Below are positions 21,746 to 33,239 of a stretch of 64,000 nt of DNA, piece after piece. How positions within the stretch are numbered: the first letter of the stretch is position 1; each line of letters starts with the position of its first letter. A model generated the notes under the pieces. The model was given only the letters and a program-made list of their open reading frames with translations. It was not told where the DNA came from and did not search any database. Made by a program: the position numbers and the translations under genes. This DNA comes from Vandiemenella viatica (lineage: Eukaryota > Arthropoda > Insecta > Orthoptera > Morabidae), in assembly GCA_031002005.1 (NCBI GenBank), contig JARYHS010013630.1:27867112-27931111 (forward strand), in the 5' to 3' direction.

Positions 21746-21908
21746 TTATTTAATTAGTTCCTCGGCTCCCCTACTTAATTTAATTAGTTCCTCGGCTCCC
21801 CTACTTAATTTAATTAGTTCCTCGGATCCCCTACTCAATTTAATTAGCTTCTCGGCTCCCCTACTTATTTTAATTAGTTTCTCGGCTCCCCTACTTAATT
21901 TAATTAGG
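21746..21908 (+). repeat. 30-bp minisatellite, ~5 units
   Basis: Five consecutive units of aattagttcctcggctcccc plus tacttaattt show a few substitutions. The 30-bp period keeps both strands open, giving spurious repeat proteins. Confidence 0.95.
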
Positions 21909-22339
21909 TATTTTGGTCCAGGGTACGAGCTCACGGCTGGTATTGCATCTACTGAGGGTGTTGTAGACACATAAGCCGGATGGCGTCGTGCAAGATTTAA
22001 CCATTTTTTCCAACTACTTCGTTGCTTGGAACGGAAACAAACAATTTGTTTGGTGCATTAAAGGTCGTGTTTTACACACAGAGGCACCACACACCATTTG
22101 TAAACTCTAGAACTCATTTTATTAATAAAATAAGCATACCACCTATATGTTTACAATGGCACGAGCCAACAACTGACGTCCCAAGAGACCAACTGACAGC
22201 TGGGAATTTTTTGGCGCCAATATTCAAATCATTGCATAAAAATGGAAAATTTTGCTATTTTCCGTTCGTTATTTCAAGTAATAATATTTTTTTGTATATA
22301 GTAGATGACCTGCTACAATACTGACTACTTTCCCAAAAT

Positions 22340-22760
22340 TAGTCATGTACCCCGAAACATGGACATTAGGAATACAGCAAAGAAAGAAAATTGAAGCATT
22401 TGAAATATGGTGCTACAGAAGAATGCTGAAAATTAAGTGGACAGACAAAGTAAGAAATGAACGAGTTTTTGGAATGATAGGTGAGGAAAGAAGTTTGTGG
22501 AGGAAGCTTACAGAAAGAAGAAGAGACAGGTAGGTCATATTCTGAGACATGCTGGATTGGTTGATTTGCTGGTGGAGGGAATAGTCGAAGGTAAGATCTG
22601 TAGAGGAAGACAGAGAATAGAATATATGGAGCATATAATTGATGACGTGGGTTTTAAGGGATATGCGGAGATGAAGAGATTAGCACAAGATAGAAAGGAA
22701 TGGAGTATTGCATCAAACAGTCGAAAGACTGATGACAGCGCAAAAAAAAAGAAAAGTTAA
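22340..22760 (+). pseudogene. LINE C-terminal fragment (family beta)
   Basis: The frame 22345-22533 reads ETWTLGIQQRKKIEAFEIWC, YRRMLKIKWTDKVRNERV and so on. The frame then shifts, and 22530-22760 continues GHILRHAGLVD...GKICRGRQRI. This is the region after the reverse transcriptase in insect LINE proteins of the 'endonuclease-reverse transcriptase' type. There is no catalytic core. An A-rich tail (22741-22756) marks the 3' end. Confidence 0.8.
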
Positions 22761-22919
22761 AGAACGAAATGCTCTTACTTGTGTCGAACTCGTTATGTGC
22801 ATGGATATTTGTGTGTATGTATGTGGTGTTTGTGTCTATACAACCTCCGTGTATATGTGCCTAAATATGGTTGTTATTTATTGTTCTTCCGTCTTGATTA
22901 TATTTTTTAAAGTCATATA

Positions 22920-23556
22920 ACCTTTAATTCTAGTTTGTTTACTTGACGTCTGTCAAAAACATTTGGAAGAGTGGGCCATGTTTTAAAGGTAGATATAGAG
23001 ATGCCGAGATTAGCTTCTATAAGTGTTGTGTACCATCTTTTAAAAGAGGGCGACTTCTAATAGAAAACCAGGTTGGAGCATAAACTTTAATTACCTATGT
23101 TGCGAGAGTAATTATGTTTTCAGAAGGAGTTTCCGCAGAAACATAAAAGATGGAGAATTCGGTCAGCGCGCTTGACTTTGTACAGAGATCAGCTTTCACC
23201 CACTGAGCTTTATTTGGAAAATGTAACCAGACAGGATGTCTCATAGCTAGGTCCAGAAGACACAGAACTAGTATAAACCAGAAAAAAAAACTTGCTGATG
23301 TCACTGATAAGGTTACAAGAGGTGTAGTATGCATGCTTTCCGAAATTGATATATGATCGTAACTCCGTCCTACAAAGTCATTCATTACGTTCGCATTCAC
23401 ACTAATGTGTGAAGCGGAGTTTATTTGGCACCAATACAAAACGTTTTCCATAATCACTGGCAACTTACACTACTCGTTAATTGCCAAAAGTATAAGGAAA
23501 TGTACATAACAAACAAAAAGGATCCGTTTGTTGAAGTGTACTCAGTTATTGATATG
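22920..23556. other. No recognisable feature
   Basis: Nothing supported. The reverse-strand frame 23095-23463 has no recognisable domain. Confidence 0.5.
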
Positions 23557-23567
23557 AGTGTTTCCCT

Positions 23568-23706
23568 CCCAAATCACTCCAGGCGAATGCCGGGATGCTT
23601 CCTTCAAAAGGCCATGGCTACATTCCTTCCCGTTCCTTGACCCCAGTCCTTTCTCGCGTCTAGTGACCTCGACGTCAAGAGGCGTAAAGCCATAAGTAAA
23701 AAAAAA
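23568..23706 (+). mobile_element. SINE S1, 5'-truncated, with target duplication
   Basis: It begins within the S1 core (cccaaatcactccaggcgaa) and runs to gacgtcaagaggcgtaaagc plus a poly-A tail. It is flanked by agtgtttccct at 23557-23567 and 23707-23717. Confidence 0.88.
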
Positions 23707-24024
23707 AGTGTTTCCCTGAAGTATAGGGATGTAACAGTACAAAGCAACATGAAATGGGACCTGCACATAACTAGACTGCGATTCATAGGTTGAATTTTGA
23801 ATCACTTTAACCTACGAACAAAGGAGATAGCGTTGGACTGCTGTTGTGCTGAGTCGCAAGGGATTGATTGACTTTCCAGGGAAAGTAAAGAGAAAATCCA
23901 CTCAATTCGTGATTGCTTACCACGGTTCTTACGAAAGTATCACAGAACTGGTACATAGATTGGGCTAGGTAGACAAACGATGTATGTATCGTTTGAAATG
24001 ATTGGTTAATGTGCATTACTTACT

Positions 24025-24745
24025 TTCATTTGGTCTATATGCAAGATATTTCTGATGAAAGGACAAGGGAAGCAAAATCGATAGTGTAACATTGTCACTT
24101 TCTAAGGCATTTCACAGAGTGAGCCATAAAATAATGCTAAAAAGATACAAACCACTGGAATGGATCAAAGAGTGATTTTCTGGATAGAAGAGTTCTTAAA
24201 ATGTAGAAATGCACTATTGAAATAAGTGAAAATGGAAGTGCCACAGGGTTGTTGCATTACGATCATAACTATTCGTTATTATAATCAATGATTGCGTTCA
24301 TGGTTTACAGTCAGAGATTAGGTTATTTTGCAGATGACATAATGGTATATGATAGGATCAAAATGGCAATAGTGAGTAGACTGTGAACAGCTGCAGGGTG
24401 ACCTGGATACGCTAGTTAGCTCAGCATGTCAACATGGAATGAAGATAAATTTAAAGTAGAATCTGCTTATTAGGTAGTATACACAAATACAAACAAACGT
24501 AGCTTATGATTATAAGGCGAGGAAGGAATTGCTTGTTGAAGACTAAAAATGTAAACAACTTCGTTGGTAAGGGGTAGGGGATTGGAATAAATTGCGAAGA
24601 GAAATGTGAATAATTTACTAAAAAACGCTGGAAGGATTTAAAATTAAGATTCGTAAATTGCAACAGTAGGCGGGTACACGAGATGGGGAAATATGTGAGT
24701 GTAGGGAAATTCCCACGGGGACATGCGCTCCATTGCAATGAAATA
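24025..24745 (+). pseudogene. LINE alpha fragment: RT remnant and 3' end
   Basis: This is a decayed reverse-transcriptase region. VPQGC-like, then ...QMT*W (relic of the FADDIM catalytic loop, near 24335), then the common 3' terminus with gctccattgcaatgaaataa at 24728-24747. Numerous stops and indels are present. Confidence 0.75.
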
Positions 24746-24799
24746 AATCAAGGTAAGTGTATCCGGAAGTTGTCTTGCGCTGAGGTGTGAGAGAGGCCG

Positions 24800-24950
24800 T
24801 AGTAAATAAATTGCGATGGAGTGCACCCTTTCCTGTACCCGCCAACTTTAAATTCATTCAGCGTTACTAGTAAATTATTCATCATTTCCCTTTGTAATTT
24901 ATTCCAATCTCTGATTCCCTTATAACGAAAGAAAAATATTTGTTAGAACC
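24800..24950 (-). mobile_element. LINE alpha 3' end, inverted
   Basis: The reverse strand reads gattggaataaattacaaag, then aatgatgaataatttac, then a terminus with gcactccatcgcaattta. It lies tail to tail with the forward copy just before it, so the pair makes an inverted repeat. Confidence 0.7.
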
Positions 24951-27667
24951 CGCATTACTGGCACTTGATTCTGATTCTTCGGGTTACTATTTTTCAAGAC
25001 ATGATTCTCCGAGACTTTTGTTTCTTACCGGAATTTAAAGTGACCCAACCACACACAACTCCGAATGAATGAACCATTACAGATGGAATGAACGCTGGGA
25101 GAAGATGTCCACTGAAATAGTTCCTCCAACTCCCTCCCCCCCCCCCCCCTTTTACTCACTCAAAAGTTTTATATTTTATGAATGAACTAACGTATTATTA
25201 ACGATGATAAGTGATGAACGACAGTTAGTATCCTGTAACTTTCCTTTTCCCAAACTTCTTTTTACATATTCACAATACATTTACGCTAATCATATCTGAA
25301 TTTAAAGGAGGGTTGAACTACCCACTTTATGTTTTTATGCAAACTATTTTTCACCATCTTTCGGCTTACTAACTTGTAATTACTCCGATAAATCGACAGA
25401 AAATTCTGTAGAAAATATTAAAATACTATCAGAACTATCAGAGAATAAGCGAAAATTTTTTAGGCATCTATGAACATCAAAACACGATTCCAAATAAGAT
25501 TCTTGAATGAACAGATGAATACAAAATTTCATTAAAATAAAAAGATGACGCGATCTATTGTGACATACAACTTCTGCATCATCGAGACTCGTCATCACTG
25601 TTATTCGTTCACATGCTACAAACAGATTTAATGTAGATTTCGTACATTATTAAAAAATAGGATCTAGAACAAGTACCTAGAAATATATAAATCGTATTTA
25701 ATTAAAAACAAATATAAAAACAAAAGTTGATTAAAACTTGGGAAATAAACAAGAAATTTTGTTTCATTGTGATCGTTAGCACGTTCTAATTATCGTCTTA
25801 ACATACGAAAGCAAACAGGGATAGAAATCACGGTGAGAATAAACACAGCTTTTGCTGGCGAAAGAACTATTCAATAACCGAAATAACGAATTTTTACAGT
25901 CGCCGTACTTTCTCAGTTGCTTAGAAAAGCTAATAAAAATTGGTTGGTTTCTCGAAAGTCGTAGTCGTTATTTGAGTTACATTATCTGGCGGAAATTATG
26001 ACATCAGTACCATGTATGTGTGTGATTGATGTTCCCGTCCACATTGTCAGCAACCCAATGGTTGCATCTGAGATATGTCGTCACTCTGGTCTCACTCGTG
26101 ACCGTAATTACTGTGAAAACGAAATTAACGCTCACTTACTGGGTTCTATAGGGCTGCGGCGCGGCGCATAAATTTCATGCAGTAGTTCTCGCAGCCTTCA
26201 CCACTCGCTGCTCAGGTATACTCAATCTTGTCAGGCAGAGCAAGCTAAGGTCAATCGAAAACAGACGACAAGACACTTCTGCCCGCTATAGGCCCTATTG
26301 TAAATAATAATGTCAGAAGACTAACATAGCAGAAGCGCACGGCTATTAATTAATTTATCAGCGAAGCAGTTAAATTGTGGATTGCCACAACAATGCTTGA
26401 CTTCCACACAAGTTTCACATGTGTCGCAAGATCTGCGGTAATTCCTTACATGCTGGTGCGCGCTCAACATGTAAGGTTGCCCTAGATATAACACTCTCCA
26501 CCTAAAAATATAGGATTATCGTAGAGAAGTTTCCATCCAAACGGAAAATCTGTAAATCACTCCGCCACACACTTTTAGTCAATCGCGGAGTAATAGTAAT
26601 AGTAAATTAAACGATTCAGAATACTGACATGACTAAATTACAACTCTAATAATGGACATTAAGAAACAGGCTCTTATAATCATATGCTGGCAGCTTAATA
26701 TAGCCAATAACATTACTCATCACGTGTTCAGTCTGTATGTGGATTAAATTAAAAATTAACACAGTGCTTAAAGTTAAAGCGTATCCGTCTTCGTATTGGT
26801 AATTTCAGCCAGACAGATTAGGTGACCTTTAGCTAATTACAGTTTTCGCGGAAACCTCCAAACATTAATTCAATGTAATAAAAACAAATTTTCTTTTAAA
26901 TATAAAACAACAATAACTGCGGCACCACGTTGGATATGGTGTAACATTATCACAAACTCCCCATGTTGTTTTATTATTATTTATTATTATTGTTATTATT
27001 AAATATTGAATTATGTTGCAATTATCAATTATATGTAACTGAATAATTGTACTAATGTTTGTTACTTGATTTGTAATGTTGGGTTTCAAACGGGTTAGCA
27101 TAGTGTTGTTATAATTAAGTAACAATCTTCGACGCTGGCCAACACAGCTGGATGGACAGCGATTTTTGATTGGGCGCCTGCATTGTAGCATAATAGGGCG
27201 CCGACTATCTTCCAAATGTCTCCAAATGTAAGCTATCAACTATCCTGGAAATGGTCAGCCAATTGTGAACTAAACACTCCGTTAACGGATGATATTTGGA
27301 CGAGAAAAGCCTAATTCTCCACCTTCGCCACAGGCAAGTCGTTAGCTTGGATAGTTCTAATTACGATTTTCTGGCATTTAACCATCAAGCAAATCGAGTT
27401 GTATTATATCACTGTCTGGAAATAAAAAAAAAAAAAAAACTCGCTGTTCTTGTCGAAATACTACTGAATTTAATTAATACCGTTCCTTGAAATGACTTTT
27501 AAAACACTTATGTTACATTCAAACAAATCTCAGGTAAATTTCACATGCTGTTTTAGTTTATGTTCAAGAAGGGTGAACTCGCGCTATAAAGCTTTCTCCA
27601 AGCGGTGTAACACACACACAGACCCGGTGCGCAATCAACAATCGCTACCCGTCCAGCTGTGCTTACA
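24951..27667. other. Gene-poor stretch
   Basis: No supported gene or complete mobile element over 2.7 kb. It includes a C-run at 25136-25149 and a TTA/TTG microsatellite near 26969-27000. Open frames (25380-25598, 26865-27239) show no recognisable domain. Confidence 0.55.
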
Positions 27668-27677
27668 CGCAATTGTT

Positions 27678-27927
27678 TTTTTTTTTTGTTTTTTTTTAAC
27701 TGCTTTACGTCTCTCAACAGCGAGGTCTTTAGAGACGGGAAAGGATGGGGGGCAAGGATGGGGGCAAGGAATGGGAAGGAATTCGGCCATGGAAGCATCC
27801 CGTCATTTGCCTGGAGTGATTTGGGAAACCATGGAAAACCCAAATCTGGATGCCCGGACGGGGATTCGAACCACCGTCCTCCCGAATGCGAGGCGAGAAC
27901 GCTAACCGTTACACCGCCACGCTCGGT
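27678..27927 (-). mobile_element. SINE S1, full length, 10-bp target duplication
   Basis: Reverse-strand full S1. The head has an A-box-like gtgtaacggttagcg and a B-box-like ggttcgaatccccg. The core ccatggtttcccaaatcact and the end gagagacgtaaagcag with A-tail follow. Flanked by cgcaattgtt at 27668-27677 and 27928-27937. Confidence 0.93.
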
Positions 27928-28162
27928 CGCAATTGTTGACTGAGCTGATCATTTCCACGGCAATTGTTAGCTTACATTTGGCGACCAATGCCAGGATTGT
28001 TAACAAGGGAAGGTGCAACGCTTCCAAGCTCAAGGCCTGATTGCGGTTCTTAGGAGGCTTCCTGCAATCATCGAAGTGAATTCTGAGACTGTTCCCAGTC
28101 TCCACCTCATAAACTACAAACAAAAATACATTTATAATATAAAACATAAGTTACACGTTTTA

Positions 28163-28812
28163 CTTTTCTATGGGTTTACGCCTCATAGACGTCGAGATCA
28201 TTGGGGGCTTCTATTAATGACGTGATGTGAAATAGGTGGGAGGGGGGAGGGTGAAATCTCACGAAACATCACCAAGGGGGAGGTAGGGGGGGTCAACGGA
28301 AATCTCTCACGTAAGGTTTTGAAATTCTTGTAGAATGGTAGATCTTTCTTTATTTATTTTTTCAAAAAAATGTCTTCAAATGATGCGAAGGTCGAATTTG
28401 GGGGGGGTGGCTTACAACCGCCCTTCGGAGTAGCATGAGACCTAAAAAAAGTCTCAAAAAGTTGAGAGGTCGCTTGGTAGGGTGAGGGCCCCTGAAAATT
28501 TCACGTCATTTTAGAGAGGGGGGTGGGGATCCGACCAAATCTCACGAAGTCTCACCAGAGGGGGAGGGGGGGCCGGAATTCCGGAAAAACACGTCTCGTC
28601 ATAATGGACGCCCTAATTAGAGGCGAGAAAGGACTGGGAGCAAAGAGCGGGAATGGAATTCACCCATTGGCCATTTGAAGGAACCATCGAGGCATTCGCC
28701 TAGAGTGATTTGGATAAACCATGGGATACCCAAATCTGGATGGTGGGATGAGGATTCGAATTCACGTCCTCCCAAATGCAAGGCCTGAACGTTCCCGCTC
28801 ACCCACCACGCA
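28163..28812 (-). mobile_element. SINE S1 split by another element
   Basis: The 3' end of S1 (28163-28202, ending tctatgaggcgtaaacccat) and its core and head (28614-28812) are separated by the element at 28203-28613. The S1 sequence resumes at the same point (gaggtcatt | attagaggc), which shows a later insertion. Confidence 0.8.
28203..28613. mobile_element. Short inverted-repeat element nested in SINE
   Basis: The ends GGGGGCTTCTATTAATGACG and (reverse strand) AGGGCGTCCATTATGACGAG are imperfect inverted repeats. Inside, the segment aaatctcacgaa...tcaccaa(or g)...gggggagg occurs twice in direct orientation (28252-28292, 28536-28574). The composition and the 'tccattaatgacgt' style of end recall the foldback at 1802-3016. 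No coding capacity. Confidence 0.6.
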
Positions 28813-29203
28813 TACAGATGGCAACACATTCATCCACCGAGATCAAATGCTTCAGGTCTAACAAGTCGGTTCTAACCGCGAAGGGGCTTCCAGTTCTCCC
28901 TCCTCCGTGCTTATGATTCACGCATATAGTCTGACAACTTACGATCACGTGATCCCTAGTGGTCTTAACGAAATGAAAAAAAGAGGAACAATAATTGTCA
29001 CCCAGGCTTGCAGATTAAAGGCCCGGGCACACAGAACGCGACAAGCGACAGCACCAAGTGGACGTTCTCTCGTCGCGGCACGTCACACAGGACGCGACAA
29101 CTCCATAGCGACAAATGACAGTATAGTCTATCTCGCGAAGAGATCTGTACTTCTTTATTTCTTTCTTAATAAGTTTTCTCGGGTTAGTAAATTCTTATAA
29201 AAC

Positions 29204-29740
29204 ATGTCAAGTGATGAGGAGACTCTACTTCTTTTGTTTGCACTAAGCAGAAAAAAAAGGCGGTTCTGGGTTCATGACACCTACAAAAAGAGAGAATGCC
29301 TTGGTGAATACCACCGCCTTTGCCGGGAATTGGTATCATATGAAAATAGATTTTATGCATATTTTCGTATGTCTCGAGAATGCTTCGAGAAATTACACAC
29401 CGAGCATTTCGGTGAGCTATTAACGTTCTGGCCTCGCATTCGGGAGGACGCCGGTTCGAATCCCCGTCCGGGCATCCAGATTTGGGTTTTCCATGGTTTC
29501 CCTAAAATCACTCTAGGCGAATGCCGGGATGATTCCTTCAAATGGGCTATGGCCGAATTCCTTTCCCTTTCTTGCCCAAGTCCCTTCCCGCCTCTAATGA
29601 CCTCGCTGTCGACGAGGCGTAAAGCCCAGGCAAAAAAAGAGAACCTACACAATCTGTTAAAATCAACTATATCGAAGTGCACCACGAACTGGAGAAAAGC
29701 AATTGGGATAAGAGAAAGATTATCCATTTGTATGAGTTAA
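29204..29740 (+). pseudogene. HARBI1-like Harbinger transposase N-terminus, SINE-interrupted
   Basis: The frame starts MSSDEETLLLLFALSRKKRR, then FWVHDTYKKRECLGEYHRL and FYAYFRMSRECFEKLH, the characteristic N-terminal part of HARBI1-type nucleases. SINE S1 enters after residue ~65. Past it, the protein resumes with NLLKSTISKCTTNWRKAIGI and RERLSIC, and then stops at 29738-29740. The DDE catalytic region is absent. The apparent 178-residue product is a chimaera of transposase, SINE and transposase. Confidence 0.9.
29399..29638 (+). mobile_element. SINE S1, reference full-length copy (240 bp)
   Basis: The head has gtgagctattaacgttctgg (A-box region degraded) and B-box ggttcgaatccccg. The core gggttttccatggtttccct, the motif aggcgaatgccgggatgatt and the end gacgaggcgtaaagcccagg plus A-tail follow. 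Target duplication gagaaattacac (29387-29398) and gagaacctacac (29639-29650) lies inside the Harbinger transposase, so this insertion is younger than that element. Confidence 0.95.
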
Positions 29741-30204
29741 GTTCTGTTCATTTAATGTATATTCTTAAAAACAAAACAGAAACAATGACGCTGCCCAAAC
29801 CCCTGACATCTAAGCGATAAACAATGTTATCACTTCCCCCTTGGAGGCAGCTGTGTCATTTGCGTTGCGGTCAATATTAAGAAATAGCCCTGAAACCAGG
29901 CTTATCATCACAAAGTGAAATATTCACAATAAAAATATTGACAATATTGACAATATTGACATTTTATTCACAATCAAAAGAAATAAAGATGGCTCAAATA
30001 CAAGTATTAACGATTTTAAATAATTACAGTGTAAACAACCAAACAGGAAGTGAGAAATTAACAAGAAAAAATACAATTCTGAAAGCGAAAAATAATTTAT
30101 TTATGAGCTTGAAAATTTTTCTTCAACGGCCACGTCGCTCTGTCGCGCGAAAATTCTGTAATTTTGTACAACTGTGTCGCTCGTCGCGGAGACAAAGACT
30201 GCGG

Positions 30205-31398
30205 TAGTATTGCCAACGGTTAAACTAGCTGCCCACCAGATTCAACTCCTAAAACCACCAAAAAACCACTAACAAAAAGCGGCGCTACTCTCTTAACCTC
30301 TAAATATTCCACCAAACAAATATTTGGTTATTACGAAAGAAAATAATGGGTATATTGTTAAAACAGTTAACTTTATTATTAAATAATTTTAATTTAATTT
30401 AATTGCAATGGAGCTCATTAAATACACATTAAATTTCTGTAAAATGATCAGTACAGCAACATGCAATTAGTAATTATACCAATTATCAACAAATTATTTA
30501 ATCAATTGTAATTTTATATTAAGTCATCTTCTTCAGATAAATCATTTTTGTCGGTGCCTTCATCATCAGTAGATTGATACGATTCATCGGTACCAATGTG
30601 CTTTATAACATAAATAGGTATTTCAAAGTATTGAAAAGTAGAAAATATTTATCTATTCAAACGTTTCTATTAATAATTTTCATCAATTAATTTTATTGGT
30701 TGAAAATAATAAATATTTTCTGCACAAACACCATGCTTAGTAAACTTGAATGGTTTAATCATTTGTAAAGTTGAATATCACAAAGTAAGTGTTCATATTT
30801 GACTAAAACAATAAATCAGTGGTCATGACATTACGGAATAGCGACCATTTTTTATAATAAATTAACATTATTAATCAAAATAAACGAAGAAATCGATTAA
30901 ATATTCTTAGAAACCTTAATCGATAATAATCAATTCAATTAGCTGTTATTGTACCCTTTAACGTAAAGATTCTTTTTGAGGTAAGGGTGTCAAGGATTGG
31001 AATAAGTTACCAAGAGAATTGATTAATAATTTGCCAAAAACTTTGAAAGAATTTAAAGTTAAAATTTGTAAAGGGTAAATGTAGGTGGTTGCAGAAAAGA
31101 GGGAAGATGGGTGTTTAGGGAAATTGCCACTGGAGCATGAGCTCCATTGCAATTTAATTTAATGAAATAAAAATTCAGTCAACTTCAATATTTCCTACGC
31201 AGTAAAAGTAAATACTACTGAAATAAGGTAGAAATATATTTCGAAAAGTGTAAGTGGTTTAGTGTTTGAGTTATCATCTTTTCACTAATTGAAACTGAAT
31301 TCTACTGAACCACTAGCCACTAAAAGCAATATTTCACCACTAAAAGGGGGATCGAAACCACCAGATTTAGTGGAAAATCCACTAAGTTGGCAACACTA
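30205..31398 (-). mobile_element. hAT element inserted in the Harbinger element
   Basis: Ends TAGTATTGCCAAC and (reverse strand) TAGTGTTGCCAAC. Perfect 8-bp target duplication gactgcgg at 30197-30204 and 31399-31406, both within Harbinger subterminal sequence. Non-autonomous at 1194 bp. On the reverse strand, 30514-30618 reads an acidic tail (STDDEGTDKNDLSEEDDLI, then stop) resembling that in the hAT element at 7587-8673. It contains a LINE alpha 3' end at 30962-31165. Confidence 0.93.
30962..31165 (+). mobile_element. LINE alpha 3' end inside the hAT element
   Basis: Contains gtcaaggattggaataagtt, taataatttgccaaaaact and the terminal gagctccattgcaatttaat. This makes a three-level nest: LINE in hAT in Harbinger. 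Confidence 0.85.
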
Positions 31399-31583
31399 GA
31401 CTGCGGCCCGGCGACGGATCGCTTTGTGTGTGACCGCTCTAATTCAAAATTGTGAATTACAACAATGGCGACGTCGCGCCGCGACACAATATCGCGTGTC
31501 GCTGTCGCTTGTCGCGTTGTGTGTGCCCAGGCCTTAAAAAGAACGATTGCTGGGAAAAATTGTCAGGGTACTATTTGTACTAC

Positions 31584-31957
31584 CAGTGGCGTAGCTAGGT
31601 CAACAAGGGCCCCGGTGCAAAAAATTTATTTTGGGCCCTCAGGCCAGATGGGCGACTTTTTTTTTGCTTTGTGTTAGTAGTAAGGGCCCCCTGAGCTGAG
31701 GATGGGGCCCTTGAGTTGTGCTTAGGGGCCCCCTGAGCAGTGAGAGGACCCTTAGTGAGGGGCATCCTGGGTCTCAGGGGCCCCCTTAGTCGACTGTAGA
31801 GCTAAAAAAAAAAAACGTCGCCAGTTTGCCATGAAGGCTCGTGCCCCCCCCCCCCTGAGGTGCGCTTTGAGGCCCCCAGAATATATGCTTGGGGGCCCCC
31901 TGAGCGTAGGGGCCCCGGTGCACTGCATCGCCTAGCCCCATGGTAGCTACGCCCCTG
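31584..31957. mobile_element. hAT miniature element (374 bp)
   Basis: Ends CAGTGGCGTAGCTAGG and (reverse strand) CAGGGGCGTAGCTACC, with perfect 8-bp target duplication tgtactac at 31576-31583 and 31958-31965. The interior is rich in GGGCCC-type blocks. No coding capacity. Confidence 0.95.
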
Positions 31958-32181
31958 TGTACTACAGAAATATTCCATTCGTTTCTTGCAAGTAAGAAGC
32001 TGCGTGAATAGTTCTTTGCTGATGTCTAGTTAGTGCTTCCTATCTCAGGAGCAGAGGCAGCCCCAGCAATTTTTTTAGGTGGTGCGAGATCTCATTGTTG
32101 CGCCCCAAATGTGCAATCGCTTATTCGTGATTATGGTGTCGCTATAGACAGATTGAAGATAGCAATTTTTTTACATTTTAC

Positions 32182-32345
32182 TCATATTATAAATGCAAAA
32201 GTTTGTTTGCTTGAAAGTTTTTAGTGTTTCACGTCTAAACGGCTGAACGGCTTAAAATAAAATTTGGAATAATGTATTGGTTATCTACTTTTATCGCGAT
32301 CGATAAAGTAGTTCCTGTGGGATTCAGATACGAATACGTGTAAGA
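32182..32345 (+). repeat. Dispersed repeat R
   Basis: Contains attataaatgcaaaagtttg and cgtctaaacggctgaacggc, related to 37385-37745. It resembles a repeat common in arthropod genomes whose 3' end has a GAAGTCGCGGG motif. Confidence 0.55.
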
Positions 32346-33239
32346 ATGCGTTATGAATTCCACTCGAGCAAAGCCTTGGGCAGAAGATAGTCTTTATTTA
32401 TTAATAACAACTCAAACCTCAAAAAAGTTAGTATAGGACAGCAGCGGTATGAATAAGAAACAAGAGAAGTAACAAGGAATGCTATATGTCTGAAAAAGGT
32501 TTATTTAAGCCATTGTGGCGAACTAAATGCTCACATCACCTAAAGGTCAGATTCACTTAGTTTTTAATAATTGGATTCTACACTTAACGTACCATACGTA
32601 GCGCTGTCGTCCATACGGCTAAGTACTCCCCACTCTTCACGCTCTATCTCAAGAAGGGTTAAAGCTATGAAATATTGTCTGTGACGAAATTTGTAGAGAA
32701 TTTTATGCTCTACATCTTTTAAAATAACTCAAAATAACATTTAGAGTAAAGGAAGCGAGATATTTATAAAAACCGTTTTTGTAACATTTTACCTTGATTA
32801 TCTTGACTGGCGTACACGAGATTCTATGAGACTTTTGAGCCAACTTATAAAATATCAAAACAAAGGTTAGAGCAAGAGCAAATTTTCAGCTTGTTATCTT
32901 TCATTCCGAGGTTTGCCCCTTTTTTCACCTTATTTGACTGGATTACAACCAAGAAATATATGTGATGCTTAAAGAAATTTAGCAGAAAATACAACAGATT
33001 GTCATTGGGTTAGTGAATGCCAATCTAGAAAAAAGGAAATAACTACCTACGAATTTGTAGTTGCTCTCGTCGTATGGTATGACATTCTTACAAAGATAAA
33101 TAATAAGAAAAATGTTGCAAAACGAAAAATGCAACTACATGCGGCTAAACAACACATGATGCATTTACACATTGGCTTGAAAATTATCTGGATATGGTTT
33201 CGAGTCATTATCCTTGGTAACGCCGAGAGAAACAGCTGA

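Larger units (their letters stand above)
29019..31534 (+). mobile_element. PIF/Harbinger transposon, inactive and nested
   Basis: The ends AGGCCCGGGCACACAGAACG and (reverse strand) AGGCCTGGGCACACACAACG are inverted repeats continuing through CGACAAGCGACAGC. They are flanked by TAA at 29016-29018 and 31535-31537, the 3-bp duplication typical of PIF/Harbinger. The element holds the start of a HARBI1-like transposase (29204-29740) and is itself interrupted by SINE S1 (29399-29638) and a hAT element (30205-31398). The rest of the transposase and the Myb-like partner gene are missing. Confidence 0.92.

Noticed and set aside
21363..21908. CRISPR-like array
   Set aside because: Units are contiguous tandem repeats without unique spacers, in an animal genome.
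21289..21974. Reverse- and forward-strand repeat proteins
   Set aside because: Produced by the tandem repeats whose periods (138 and 30) are multiples of three.
26865..27239. 124-codon reverse-strand open frame
   Set aside because: Asn/Ile-rich translation of a TTA microsatellite, no domain.
27492..27943. Open frames of 94-137 codons
   Set aside because: Mostly SINE S1 read in antisense or shifted frames.
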